The position numbers and the translations under genes are program-made. From Riptortus pedestris (taxonomy: Eukaryota; Arthropoda; Insecta; Hemiptera; Alydidae), in NCBI GenBank assembly GCA_019009955.1, contig CM032229.1, positions 195,100,001 to 195,164,000 of the forward strand: DNA of 64,000 nt, written 5' to 3'. Within the stretch, counting starts at the first letter, position 1. Each line of letters starts with the position of its first letter. Below, one piece after another: positions 21,201-34,019 of this stretch. Below the pieces are notes generated by a model. That model ran no database searches, was not told the origin of the DNA, and saw nothing but the letters and a program-made list of their open reading frames with translations.

Positions 21201-23601
21201 AATCCTCCCCTCTAAAACCCCCCTCCCAACGATCCGATTCCAGCCGTTGAAGAACGTGATCCGTCTTTTAACGTAAAAACGTTTTAAATACGGAGTTTGG
21301 TAACGATCGAGCGAAAATTGCGACGCTAGAGCGTTAACAGCTAATTACACCTCTATCTTTATATATATATAATTCTAGCGTACGTGAGGTATGTCACTGA
21401 ACTCCTCCTAGAGGGATGGACCGATTTGATTGAATTTTAAATACGCGTTCGAGTGACGCCCCGGATGGTTTAGCGCCGCAGATCGGCCAGGCAGATTCGA
21501 GCAGGAAGTGGGGGTCGTGGAGGGTGGCCTGAAATTAAAAATAGGCCATATTTCGTTTCCTATTGGTTTTTCGGCAAATAATATGCACAGGATAAGAAGT
21601 TGTTTAAAGTTGTTATATTTGGAGTAACTTTTGTCATATTCAATTTTGTCGTATATTAAAGTATAAACGAGATATACACTAAAAAAGTAAAGAGGGGGCC
21701 AACAATTTTATTGGCACCAACGATTGAACCGAACTGAACAAAACTCGGTATGTGAATTAGCATTAGTTCTACCATGGTTATAAGCTGTACTAAATTTTTT
21801 AAGTTCGAACGGGAGTGGGGGTTTTACTGAAGGCCGAAAAACTAAAAAAAACGCCGATATCTCGGTTAATATTAAAGACAGTGAAAAAAGGTACATGTCA
21901 ACGTTTATAGATCTTTTAATTTGCAAAACGATTGGTTCTGTACAAAATTTCGATCAGACTCAAACTAACGGAGATATTTCGAATTTTCGAAAATCCTCCC
22001 CTCTAAAACCCCCCTCCCAACGATCCGATTCCAGCCGTTGAAGAACGTGATCCGTCTTTTAACGTAAAACGTTTAAATACGGAGTTTGGTAACGATCGAG
22101 CGAAAATTGCGACCGCTAGAGCGTTAACAGGCTAATACACCTCTATCTTTATATATATAATTCTAGCGTACGTGTGTATGTCACTGAACTCCTCCTAGAG
22201 GGATGGACCGATTTGATTGAATTTTTAAATACGCGTTCGAGTGACGCCCCGGATGGTTTAGCGCCGCAGATCGGCCAGGCAGATCGAGCAGGAGTGGGGG
22301 TCGTGAGGGTGGCCTGAAATTAAAAATAGCCGTATTTCGTTTCCTATTGGTTTTTCGGCAAATATGCACAGGATAAGAGTTGTTTATGTTGTTATTTGGA
22401 GTAACTTTTGTCATATTCAATTTTGTCGTATATTAAAGTATAAACGAGATATACACTAAAAAAGTAAAGAGGGGCCAACAATTTTATTGGGCACCAACGA
22501 TTGAACCGAACTGAACAAAACTCGGTATGTGAATTAGCATTAGTTCTACCATGGTTATAAGCTGTACTAAATTTTTTAAGTTCGAACGGGAGTGGGGGTT
22601 TACTGAAGGCCGAAAACTAAAAAACGCCGATATCTCGGTTAATATTAAAGACAGTGAAAAAAGGTACATGTCAACGTTTATAGATCTTTTAATTTGCAAA
22701 ACGATTGGTTCTGTACAAAATTTCGATCAGACTCAAACTAACGGAGATATTTCGAATTTTCGAAAATCCTCCCCTCTAAAACCCCCCTCCCAACGATCCG
22801 ATTCCAGCCGTTGAAGAACGTGATCCGTCTTTTAACGTAAAACGTTTAAATACGGAGTTTGGTAACGATCGAGCGAAAATTGCGACCGCTAGAGCGTTAA
22901 CAGGCTAATACACCTCTATCTTTATATATATAATTCTAGCGTACGTGTGTATGTCACTGAACTCCTCCTAGAGGGATGGACCGATTTGATTGAATTTTAA
23001 ATACGCGTTCGAGTGTCGCCCCGGATGGTTTAGCGCCGCAGATCGGCCAGGCAGATCGAGCAGGTCTCCGGTCGAAGGGCGAAGGGCGAGGTTATTGGAA
23101 ATGTAATGAAATGTTAATATGTTTATCTAATGTATGTCCTTAGAATTTAAGTGTGTCATCTATATAATAATGTTTTCAGCTGCGAGAGGTTTTCACTTTC
23201 AGATGTTGTTATTTATTTTCCAAATTTATTTTAATTTGATTTGAATGTTGCAATTATTTTCTTTTCTTTATTTACATTTATGTATTTGCGTTATTATTGT
23301 TGAGGGTTTTTATTTATTTCAGTTATTGGTCTACAACTGTTTGTCTTTAAGAACGTGTAGTGCGCATTCTATCAGATAATCTCAGAACTAAAACGTCTTC
23401 TTTTCCTTCTCTCATTTTTCCTTTTCCTTTTGCGTACCAAGTTTTTGCGATATTTAATTTACTATTTGTTTTTAGGCAAACGTGCATATAACAAATGTTG
23501 TTTTTTGCGTTATTAAAAGTAGATTTTTTTTAAACGTAATATTATTAAATTTAATATCCTAATCGCTTGATATATAATGCAGGACAACGTCTGCCGGGTC
23601 C
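18231..23601 (+). mobile_element. Tandem array of ~780-bp Helitron-like units
   Basis: Six full units and a seventh partial one begin AATTCTAGCGTACGTGTG at about 18231, 19021, 19796, 20591, 21371, 22159 and 22932. Each has CACTGAACTCCTCCTAGAGG and GGACCGATTTGATTGAA, the usual 5' sequence of arthropod Helitrons, and ends with GCGACCGCTAGAGCGTTAAC. The last unit is cut at about 23064 and passes into a unique 3' segment ending in GGACAACGTCTGCCGGGTCC at 23601. Units differ mostly by one-base indels. The short frames in them are not convincing genes. No Rep/helicase is present, so this is non-autonomous. Confidence 0.75.
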
Positions 23602-24517
23602 TCAAAAACCTGACACGATGTGGTGTAATGAGGCAACCAATCAGGCTTGGCAATAACTGACTAAATGGTTCGAAACACAGCGAAGCCAAGCGAAGTAACC
23701 ACAGGGATTAACAAGAGAAATAATCTATGATTAAGAATTGTGAAAAGACAATCTGATGAAAAATAATTAAATCAAGGAAATATTTGTAACGAATTGTCTC
23801 CAGATGAGAAGGCCAATAAATATTATAGGAAAGGATTTAGTTCATCTATGAAGGTGGAAGAAATTAAAACACACTAGAAACAAAATGAGGCGCTTTTATA
23901 TTTTTTTACTAGGTCATTGCTTCATTAAACATTGTAGATACGGATCAAATTTTAAATTCTAAGGGTTCTAACTAAGAAAGGCAGAGAATAATATATGATA
24001 TGAAGTCGTTTCATTCAGCCTCGTCAGGTACTTGCTTATCTTAGGCATTGTGGACTTGTTTTTAGTAGATGTTAGTAAGTATGGTGTCGTGGCAACTTGT
24101 AAGATGCACGCTGTTTGCATTCATCTCGATGAAATGTATCGATGATAGGACCAATGCATTCCTCAAAAGAAACGAGACTGCGAACAAAAATGCACTTTCT
24201 ATTTGCAGCTCACCCAAAACGTTTTCCAGACCATTAACGGTAAGGACGATCCAGCAGAGTCAAGGATCGGTGTCACTTTAGCAACTGCCGGAATCCGTCG
24301 AACAGGAGGCCGCCCCAATGATGAGCATTTCCATTGTTGTTGTATGCATGAGATATGAGAGCTGATGTAGAGTGGCGTGAGATGAGAGAGGAATCGATGC
24401 GTGGAGTAGAAGGAGCACCAGCTGACTGGAGCCGATAAGAGAGAAGCCGCGCAGACTCTGCCAGCAGCGACTCAGCGCAGACTCTGCCAGCTAGTAGAGT
24501 GCCAGTCGCCGGCCGGT
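23602..24517. other. Unique DNA and probable 5' region of globin
   Basis: No transposon motif was recognised from about 23610. The last 150 bp are GC-richer and contain a direct repeat of GCGCAGACTCTGCCAGC (about 24447 and 24475) just before the globin start, so they are likely promoter or 5' UTR. No TATA box is obvious. Confidence 0.45.
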
Positions 24518-24699
24518 ATGGGCTGCGAACTGGGCAAGCTGACCAAATCGGCGGGGGTCAGCTCCCCAAACCAACCCGAGCCTCCCAAGCAAGTCGATCC
24601 GAGGTTACCTCTCACAGCCAAGCAGAAGTACTCCATGATGGCTTCCTGGAAGGGCATATCCAGGGCTATGGAACAGACTGGAGTCTACATGTTCATAAA
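24518..24699 (+). CDS. Globin (globin X-like), first coding exon 1
   Basis: Encodes the N-terminus of a haem globin, a protein that binds oxygen or other gaseous ligands or acts in redox chemistry. The protein starts MGCELGKL, then a proline-rich linker, then DPRLPLTAKQKYSMMASWK (helix A with the conserved Trp) and GVYMFIK (helix B). The start has ATGG context. The exon ends at a consensus donor GTAAGT at 24700, in phase 2 after helix B, which fits the ancient globin intron at B12.2. Gly2 and Cys3 fit N-myristoylation and palmitoylation, as in membrane-attached globin X proteins. Later exons with the haem-binding His residues were not recognised downstream. A closely similar exon lies at 52264-52445. 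Assignment to globin is strong; to the X type it is inferred. Confidence 0.8.
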
Positions 24700-25887
24700 G
24701 TAAGTCAAGTGCTTCTATTTACTCCCTCTTATTTTCTACATCGTGTTGCTCCTCCATTGCCCCTCACTCCCGAGCTAATTATTCATTTCCCCCAACATTT
24801 ACAATATTTCAGATAAAGGAAAATAACTCTCCTGTATTTGATAGTAGCGCTTTCAGTAATACCATCATCAGTGCTAAACCCTCCAAAAGAATACATTAAA
24901 TTATTCATTGAATCATTCATTCGTCCAGTTTTTGCAACTAAGGCTAATTAGGAATAGGATATATAAAATACTGAAATTTTCAACAACAATTTATGATTAA
25001 AGCCAAATTCTAACAATCGAAATGAAATTATAGGAAATTACTGGCCAATTATGGGCCTATCTTATTAAAGATATGTGTGTCTAATATCTTAATGTTTATT
25101 AACAATTCTCGACCAAACACCTCAAAAATTAAGGGAACTGATCCTAATTTAACTAATTCTTTCTTGTAACTTTAAGATGTTATATCTTTCACTACAAATT
25201 AACGTCCTTTTAATAACAATTTGTTCTAAGTGATCAATTGCTTATCACATACAACATGAATTCCTTTATTTATATGGTGTCAAGCCCGTCCTAACTCCGA
25301 ATTATAAAGTGGATTTTTTTCGAAATGAGTATGCCTATGATATAGATATATCAATATCGATATATTATTTATCAACATCTGTCTTTGTTGCGGGAACGGG
25401 CTATATACAGGTTACCAACCTTTTCTAGCCAGACTGCGACTAAGCATTTGTTTAAGTCAGTTCGTCACGAAATTACCAAGGCTGAATTGGACCAGAGGTT
25501 CACCTCGGCAAGGAAACGAAATAAAATCACGCTTGCATTAATGTTTATTTATTAGTGATGGAAGATACCACATTATTATAGCATTCATTTCATTCAGTTA
25601 GTATTTCAATGAATAAATGTATACTGTCTATAACCCCCACCTGTCCCAACTCTCCATAAAAACTGATAAACAATAAAAAACGGGAAAATGCCATAATTTG
25701 GCCTGGTTTTGTAGAACAGATAATAATCTCGGACTTTGAGTAGTGGGTTCGATTCCCTTACGAGTAAAGGGAATTTTTTTATGTGCTGTATTCACTAAAT
25801 AAAATATATCTTGTAGTTGACACGGCGAGTTCTATTAGCACAAGTTTGATTAAACTAATAAAATAAAGTAAATAATTATTCATACTT

Positions 25888-25918
<31 letters not shown>

Positions 25919-27019
25919 ATTGGAGATTTGAACATATCGGAAACTTTATGATTATGATGTTAAAATGTTTCAATTAAACATTTTTAATGTTTACACGATT
26001 CATGGCTTCGTGTCGGCACGACGAATAATATCACAAATACAGGAAAATCATTTCATTTTTGTAAGCCATTTATTTGAGAATGGTCATTTGATGTTGTATT
26101 AAGTTAGAATATCAACTATTAAATTGGACGCTTGTGTAGATTTAAGCCCATCTCAGAATGGTAAAGGCAGACAGGAAAGCTCGATTCCAGCCTGTGCAAT
26201 AGGAATTTCCTTAGTGACAAACTGACTTTATAAAACGATTGATATCACTGGAAATTGTGATTACCTAAAAATAAGCCGCTCATTTCGTTGAAGAACTAGA
26301 TAAAACGTATTTTGGTTTATAGAACAATAAAAAACATCAACATAGTAGCAATAAACGGAATAGACAGAAAGTGGAATTGACCAAACATTCGACTCGAAAC
26401 CAAAAAAACCTCCCAATGTTATGTTTGGTCACTCATTTATAATTGTTGTTGAATCGTGTCTGCATTAATAATAGTTGAGCTATTATATATCATTCGCCTT
26501 TATTGTAATTTTGCTGAGAATCCAAAATACTTGCCATTATTTGTTTTGGTAGCCATTCCTTATCTGTGATGGCCAGGTTGAGCTCCTCAAGGAAAGTAAC
26601 AGGTGGCGATAATGCAAAGATGGCCGCCGTCACCAGCTGTTTCTCATACTATTACACCTCTACTTACATTGATTAATACAATCTACCATCATATTATAGA
26701 ATTGACAACAATTAGATTTACTTAATTAAAAATATATATATATATATACATCTAATAATAACATAACGCTTTCTTTAATTTCCTTTGTAGTTATTTACTT
26801 TAAGACAGTTTTTTAATGGAATTCGTTTCTGTCCACTAATTAGAGCCATTTCTTATTTTAATCCCATATTTTCTTAATGAGGTTTTATTTTTAGCCTTAT
26901 CAGAATTGATAATATTTTAGGGCGGGGGGATAGGATGTATGTTTGGGCAATCAACATGGTGGTTATTATGGCCTTTAGGAAGTGGAAAATTTAGTGTTGT
27001 GGTTACTTTGTATACGCGT
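24700..27019 (+). other. Probable first intron of globin exon 1
   Basis: Begins with GTAAGTC at the exon end. AT-rich, with no open frame matching a globin second exon noticed. Contains a SINE-like tRNA-related segment at 25695-25775. Confidence 0.5.
25695..25775 (+). repeat. tRNA-related (SINE-like) segment
   Basis: GGTTCGATTCCC at 25746-25757 is a good RNA polymerase III B box. About 45 bp upstream, TTGGCCTGGTTTTGTAGAAC resembles an A box. No cloverleaf could be built, so this is more likely a SINE head than a tRNA gene. Confidence 0.4.
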
Positions 27020-27372
27020 ATATACATACACAAACACACACGCACGCACACACACTCGCACACGCACACTCACTCGCACGCACACACACACTCGTGCACA
27101 CGCACGCACACACACTCGCACACGCACACTCACTCGCACGCACACACACACTCGTGCACACGCACGCACACACACTCGCACACGCACACTCACTCGCACG
27201 CACACGCACGCGCGCGCGCACACACACACACACACACTCGTGCACACGCACGCACACACACTCGCACACGCACACTCACTCGCACGCACACACACACACG
27301 CACGCACACACACTCGCACACGCACACTCACACGCACGCACACACACTCGCACACGCACACTCACTCGCACG

Positions 27373-27405
<33 letters not shown>

Positions 27406-27554
27406 TCGTGCACACGCACTCACTCGCACGCACACACACACTCGCACACACACTCGTGCACACGCACGCACACACTCTCACACTCGCACACAAACGCGCA
27501 CTCACACACACTCGCACACGCACACTCACTCGCACGCACACACACACTCGCACG

Positions 27555-27587
<33 letters not shown>

Positions 27588-27772
27588 CCTCACACGCACG
27601 CACACACACTCGCACACGCACACTTACTCGCACGCACACACACACTCGCGCACACACAAACTCGCACTCGCATACACACACACTCGCGCACACATACACA
27701 CACACACACACACACACTCGCACGCGCGCACACACACACACGCGCACACACTCGCACGCACACACACACACT
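27020..27772. repeat. Complex CA/CG/CTCG tandem tract
   Basis: About 750 bp of alternating purine-pyrimidine sequence built from CACACGCACGCACACACACT and CGCACACGCACACTCACTCG blocks, with higher-order repetition of about 60 bp (27055-27235). Stop-free frames rich in His-Thr or Cys-Val arise only from composition. Confidence 0.95.
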
Positions 27773-27964
27773 ATTATATTACTAGCTTTTCACGAGGACG
27801 CATATGTTCACATACATACATATATATCATGTTTTTTTTTTAATTCATAAATAAATATTCTTAGATCCTATTATACAATATCTAAATTTGATTATATAGA
27901 GATACCTTTTTTTACTAAATAAATGATTCTATAAACTGCTTGTGAAGTGTCTTGTAAGTCCAAT

Positions 27965-28052
27965 GTTGTGTAATAAGCTGTACCAACATTTCTAGGGTTG
28001 AGCAGGAGTGGGGGTATGAAAAATAGCGATATTTCGTTTCCTATTGGTTATC
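27965..28052 (+). repeat. Helitron-like unit fragment
   Basis: TAATAAGCTGTACCAACATT, AGCAGGAGTGGGGGTATGA and ATATTTCGTTTCCTATTGG match the unit, with an internal deletion. Confidence 0.65.
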
Positions 28053-28139
28053 ATTGTTATATGAATGAATCTATGGAGATCCGCAATAAGGACTATATCA
28101 TCAGCAGATCATTGCTTGGGCTAGGATCGTCCGCCCTAT

Positions 28140-31100
28140 GGGCATGCATCTCCATAGATGGGAGGCGAGTCCCATAGATAGGGCATGCATCTCCATAGAC
28201 GGGAGGCGAGTCCCATAGATAGGGCATGCATCTCCATAGACGGGAGGCGAGTCCCATAGATAGGGCATGCATCTCCATAGACGGGAGGCGAGTCCCATAG
28301 ATAGGGCATGCATCTCCATAGACGGGAGGCGAGTCCCATAGATAGGGCATGCATCTCCATAGACGGGAGGCGAGTCCCATAGATAGGGCATGCATCTCCA
28401 TAGACGGGAGGCGAGTCCCATAGATAGGGCATGCATCTCCATAGATGGGAGGCGAGTCCCATAGATAGGGCATGCATCTCCATAGATGGGAGGCGAGTCC
28501 CATAGATAGGGCATGCATCTCCATAGACGGGAGGCGAGTCCCATAGATAGGGCATGCATCTCCATAGACGGGAGGCGAGTCCCATAGATAGGGCATGCAT
28601 CTCCATAGACGGGAGGCGAGTCCCATAGATAGGGCATGCATCTCCATAGATGGGAGGCGAGTCCCATAGATAGGGCATGCATCTCCATAGATGGGAGGCG
28701 AGTCCCATAGATAGGGCATGCATCTCCATAGACGGGAGGCGAGTCCCATAGATAGGGCATGCATCTCCTTAGACGGGAGGCGAGTCCAAAAGATAGGGCA
28801 TGCATCTCCATAGACGGGAGGCGAGTCCCATAGATAGGGCATGCATCTCCATAGACGGGAGGCGAGTCCCATAGATAGGGCATGCATCTCCATAGATGGG
28901 AGGCGAGTCCCATAGATAGGGCATGCATCTCCATAGATGGGAGGCGAGTCCCATAGATAGGGCATGCATCTCCATAGACGGGAGGCGAGTCCCATAGATA
29001 GGGCATGCATCTCCATAGACGGGAGGCGAGTCCCATAGATAGGGCATGCATCTCCATAGACGGGAGGCGAGTCCCATAGATAGGGCATGCATCTCCATAG
29101 ACGGGAGGCGAGTCCCATAGATAGGGCATGCATCTCCATAGATGGGAGGCGAGTCCCATAGATAGGGCATGCATCTCCATAGACGGGAGGCGAGTCCCAT
29201 AGATAGGGCATGCATCTCCATAGACGGGAGGCGAGTCCCATAGATAGGGCATGCATCTCCATAGACGGGAGGCGAGTCCCATAGATAGGGCATGCATCTC
29301 CATAGATGGGAGGCGAGTCCCATAGATAGGGCATGCATCTCCATAGACGGGAGGCGAGTCCCATAGATAGGGCATGCATCTCCATAGACGGGAGGCGAGG
29401 CGAGTCCCATAGATAGGGCATGCATCTCCATAGATGGGAGGCGAGTCCCATAGATAGGGCATGCATCTCCATAGACGGGAGGCGAGTCCCATAGATAGGG
29501 CATGCATCTCCATAGACGGGAGGCGAGTCCCATAGATAGGGCATGCATCTCCATAGACGGGAGGCGAGTCCCATAGATAGGGCATGCATCTCCATAGACG
29601 GGAGGCGAGTCACAGAGATAGGGCATGCAGCTCCAGAGACGGGAGGCGAGTCCCATAGATAGGGCATGCATCTCCATAGACGGGAGGCGAGTCCCATAGA
29701 TAGGGCATGCATCTCCATAGACGGGAGGCGAGTCCCATAGATAGGGCATGCATCTCCATAGACGGGAGGCGAGTCCCATAGATAGGGCATGCATCTCCAT
29801 AGATGGGAGGCGAGTCCCATAGATAGGGCATGCATCTCCATAGACGGGAGGCGAGTCCCATAGATAGGGCATGCATCTCCATAGACGGGAGGCGAGTCCC
29901 ATAGATAGGGCATGCATCTCCATAGACGGGAGGCGAGTCCCATAGATAGGGCATGCATCTCCATAGACGGGAGGCGAGTCCCATAGATAGGGCATGCATC
30001 TCCATAGATGGGAGGCGAGTCCCATAGATAGGGCATGCATCTCCATAGACGGGAGGCGAGTCCCATAGATAGGGCATGCATCTCCATAGACGGGAGGCGA
30101 GTACCATTGATAGGGCATGCATCTCCTTAGAGGGGATGCGAGTCCCATAGATAGGGCATGCATCTCCATAGTCGGGAGGCGAGTCCCATAGATAGGGCAT
30201 GCATCTCCATAGACGGGAGGCGAGTCCCATAGATAGGGCATGCATCTCCATAGACGGGAGGCGAGTCCCATAGATAGGGCATGCATCTCCATAGACGGGA
30301 GGCGAGTCCCATAGATAGGGCATGCATCTCCATAGACGGGAGGCGAGTCCCATAGATAGGGCATGCATCTCCATAGACGGGAGGCGAGTCCCATAGATAG
30401 GGCATGCATCTCCATAGACGGGAGGCGAGTCCATAGATAGGGCATGCATCTCCATAGACGGGAGGCGAGTCCCATAGATAGGGCATGCATCTCCATAGAT
30501 GGAGGCGAGTCCCATAGATAGGGCATGCATCTCCATAGACGGGAGGCGAGTCCCATAGATAGGGCATGCATCTCCATAGACGGGAGGCGAGTCCCATAGA
30601 TAGGGCATGCATCTCCATAGACGGGAGGCGAGTCCCATAGATAGGGCATGCATCTCCATAGATGGGAGGCGAGCCCATAGATAGGGCATGCATCTCCATA
30701 GACGGGAGGCGAGTCCCATAGATAGGGCATGCATCTCCATAGACGGGAGGCCCATAGATAGGGTATGCATCTCCATAGAAGGGAGGCGAGTCCCATAGAT
30801 AGGGCATGCATCTCCATAGACGGGAGGCGAGTCCCATAGATAGGGCATGCATCTCCATAGACGGGAGGCGAGTCCCATAGATAGGGCATGCATCTCCATA
30901 GACGGGAGGCGAGTCCCATAGATAGGGCATGCATCTCCATAGACGGGAGGCGAGTCCCATAGATGGGGCATCCATCTCCATAGACGGGAGGCGAGTCCCA
31001 TAGATAGGGCATGCATCTCCATAGACGGGAGGCGAGTCCCATAGATAGGGCATGCATCTCCAAAGAAGGGAGGAGAGTCCCATAGATAGGGCATGCATAT

Positions 31101-31887
31101 CCATAGAAGGGAGGCGAGTCCCATAGATAGGGCATGCATCATAGAGGCATGCATCTCCATAGACGGGAGGCGAGTCCCATAGATAGGGCATGCATCTCCA
31201 TAGACGGAGGCGAGTCCCATATCTAGGGCATGCATCTCCATAGACGGGAGGCGTGTCCCAGTGATCGGGCATGCATCTCCATAGACGGGAGGCGAGTCCC
31301 ATAGATAGGGCATGCATCTCCATAGACGGGAGGCGAGTCCCATAGATAGGGCATGCATCTCCATAGATGGGAGGCGAGTCCCATAGATAGGGCATGCATC
31401 TCCATAGACGGGAGGCGAGTCCCATAGATAGGGCATGCATCTCCATAGACGGGAGGCGAGTCCCATAGATAGTGCATTCATCTCCATAGACGGGAGGCGA
31501 GTCCCATAGATAGGGCATGCATCTCCATAGATGGGAGGCGAGTCCCAAAGATAGGGCATGCATCTCCATAGACGGGAGGCGAGTCCCATAGATAGGGCAT
31601 GCATCTCCATAGATGGGAGGCGAGTCCCATAGATAGGGCATGCATCTCCATAGACGGGAGGCGAGTCCCATAGATAGGGCATGCATCTCCATAGACGGGA
31701 GGCGAGTCCCATAGATAGGGCATGCATCTCCATAGATGGGAGGCGAGTCCCATAGATAGGGCATGCATCTCCATAGACGGGAGGCGAGTCCCATAGATAG
31801 GGCATGCATCTCCATAGATGGGAGGCGAGTCCCATAGATAGGGCATGCATCTCCATAGATAGGGCATGCATCTCCATAGATGGGAGA
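28140..31887. repeat. 41-bp minisatellite, about 91 units
   Basis: The unit reads GGGCATGCATCTCCATAGAC then GGGAGGCGAGTCCCATAGATA. Most units are identical except for an ACGGG/ATGGG alternation. Units around 30430-30530, 30660-30780 and 31130-31260 have small deletions or substitutions. The minus strand of the unit has no stop codon in any frame and 41 is not a multiple of three, so frames of several hundred residues (41-residue period, MEMHALSMGLASRLWRCMPY...) appear on that strand. I regard these as a by-product. Confidence 0.97.
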
Positions 31888-33012
31888 TCTTATCTAGAGC
31901 ACTCCACTCACCTCTAAGGCAGTCGTTATATTTTCTTGACGGCATTTTGGTAAAACCTCTGATACAATTAAAACAGATTCTATTTCTTCTTAAGGGAGGA
32001 CTTACTGTATAAATACAAGAGAGAAGAGCTGTAGAACAAAGTGAAAGAGATGAGAAAGGGGTTGAAGAGGGCTGTGTATTGTGGCAAGAAGTGCTTGTAT
32101 AGATAATAGCATCTCTGTCAAAGGCTTAGCAAGAAGATGGCGATGTTGCAAACTAGAACATGCTTTAATTCTTATCCTTGCTTGTTTAGGTTGGGAACAT
32201 CTGTTTATTCTTACCTCTCTCTCTCTTAGACATTCTTCTTCAGAAAACAAACCCCTTCATCCTCTATTATTTGTATACCTCTCGCAGATTTATTTTAATT
32301 TGAAACAAATAAATATTTGAATCAAATTTTAAACAAGGAAGTATCTGTTCCAATAAGAGAGTCAATAAATACAAGAAATAATTGTTGCCAGTAAACAGGA
32401 AGCTTGGATTCTTGCTACCTTTCCAATATTAATAAATAATCTTCATTATGGTAGCTAAGCGAATTACCAACCTGCCGCCATGACAAAGTCCGTCACGCAA
32501 CGGCTCCGTAAACTAAGCACATTTCCCTATTGGAGGTTTACAATAGATTGCAATAGATAAATCTACATACTGGTAGAACACTTAACACTGTCATGAATTC
32601 TAATTGAATGAATACTAATGATAATGAGAAATGATTCAGTCAATTAACATTTTAAAAACAATGGGAACGGTCTGAATCGTAGACAAACAGGACAGCCAAC
32701 CTCTCAGAGCTGACTAGATAGATGGAAATATACTTGATCGGAAAGAAAAAGTTTGTCACGTAGGGGCTGGGCTTTTATTGATTCTAATTAATTGGTTCCT
32801 CTGCCAAAAAAATAACACGGGACATCTCATTTTGGAAGAACGCGTCAAATAGAATCTACGTAAAAGAGTCTGTCCTGCGTGGAACTGCTTGCTCTGTAAA
32901 CTAAGCACGTTGTCTTCATGAAGTTTTACAATAGAGAATGCTCCATACTGCTAACACTTAACAACGTGCGATGACTGAAAGTGAGGCTTTACAGATGTCA
33001 TCAACCCAGTTT
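31888..33012. other. Intergenic DNA with dispersed repeat scraps
   Basis: Inverted copies of the GGGAAATCTGCTTAG...GCGTGACGGAC repeat lie at about 32485-32525 and 32870-32930. Frames at 32002-32320 show no recognisable domain. Confidence 0.5.
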
Positions 33013-33042
33013 TATGTGTGTGTGTGTGTGTATGTGTGTGTG

Positions 33043-33081
<39 letters not shown>

Positions 33082-33110
33082 ATGTGTGTGTGTGTGTGTA
33101 TGTGTGTGTG

Positions 33111-33147
<37 letters not shown>
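33013..33147. repeat. (TG)n microsatellite with CATG interruptions
   Basis: TG tract broken regularly by TATG and CATG. A Helitron-like fragment follows. Confidence 0.97.
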
Positions 33148-33148
<1 letters not shown>

Positions 33149-33189
33149 AATATTAATATAAATTTGAACTAACGAAATATTTCTAGATA

Positions 33190-33560
33190 TATATTTGTCT
33201 GTTAACTCTAGCTATAGCAATTTTTAGCTGATTTAGACGTTTTATGTAAAACTAAAGATCAAGCTCGTTAACTGCTGAAATCGGACCAGGAGAGGGGGGG
33301 TTTAGAGGGGAGGAATTTCGAAAATTCGAAATATCTCTGTTAGTATACGTTGGATCGAAAAATTCATAGAAACAATCTTATTGGAAATAAATGTACTATA
33401 AATACTGTTATATATATTTATTTTCTATCTTGAAGATTAACCGAGATATTTGCATTTTTCTGTTTTCAGCCTTCAGTTAACCCCCACTTCTAGTCGTGTT
33501 ACATAAACCATACTCTGTTATATAATAAACCACATTTTTTGAAGCTTATATACCAAATAT
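33190..33560 (-). repeat. Helitron-like unit fragment
   Basis: Inverted second half of the unit: CTGTTAACTCTAGCTATAGC, AATTTCGAAAATTCGAAAT, CTTCAGTTAACCCCCACTTC. Confidence 0.7.
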
Positions 33561-34019
33561 TGTTTATTATGGAGACCTTTATTATACGAGATAGATGCAA
33601 TTATGTTCTTGTGACCCCTCCCCCCCTCCCCTCTTAAATTCTTGAACTTCTAAACTTTGATTGTTTGAGATAAAAATTATTCTGATTCATTATAAATTAC
33701 TCTAGTAGATATAGTAAATAGTTTTCAATAAAATTAATATGCTATATTCCGATATATTTCAGTTATTGTTTTTCTTTCCGGTGATCCGTTGGCAGACCTG
33801 TTTGTTTACATTTGAGAAGCTTTCTGCCGGCAGGGGAAAGATTTCTTATTACCGTTTGTATTTATTGACTTAATATCCAGGGTAGTGTTGTGTTAGCAGT
33901 ATGTAGGTTTATCTATTATTAAACTTTGCGAGGGAAATCTGCTTAGTTTACGCAGCCCCTGTTTGACGGACTTTTATTTGTTTAATTGTTTCCAAAATCG
34001 ATAAAGGAGCGTTTCCTAT

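Noticed and set aside
20065..22814. Repeated 71-116 codon frames in the 780-bp units
   Set aside because: Present in only some units, broken by one-base indels in others, and without domain similarity. Best read as non-coding transposon DNA.
25695..25775. tRNA gene
   Set aside because: B box present but no cloverleaf, acceptor pairing or anticodon loop could be built. SINE-like instead.
26939..27850. His-Thr or Cys-Val repeat proteins
   Set aside because: CA/CG dinucleotide repeat read in every frame.
28093..31945. Long reading frames of up to 788 codons on the minus strand
   Set aside because: They are produced by a stop-free 41-bp repeat in all three frames. Several overlap each other and none has a recognisable domain or flanking gene structure.
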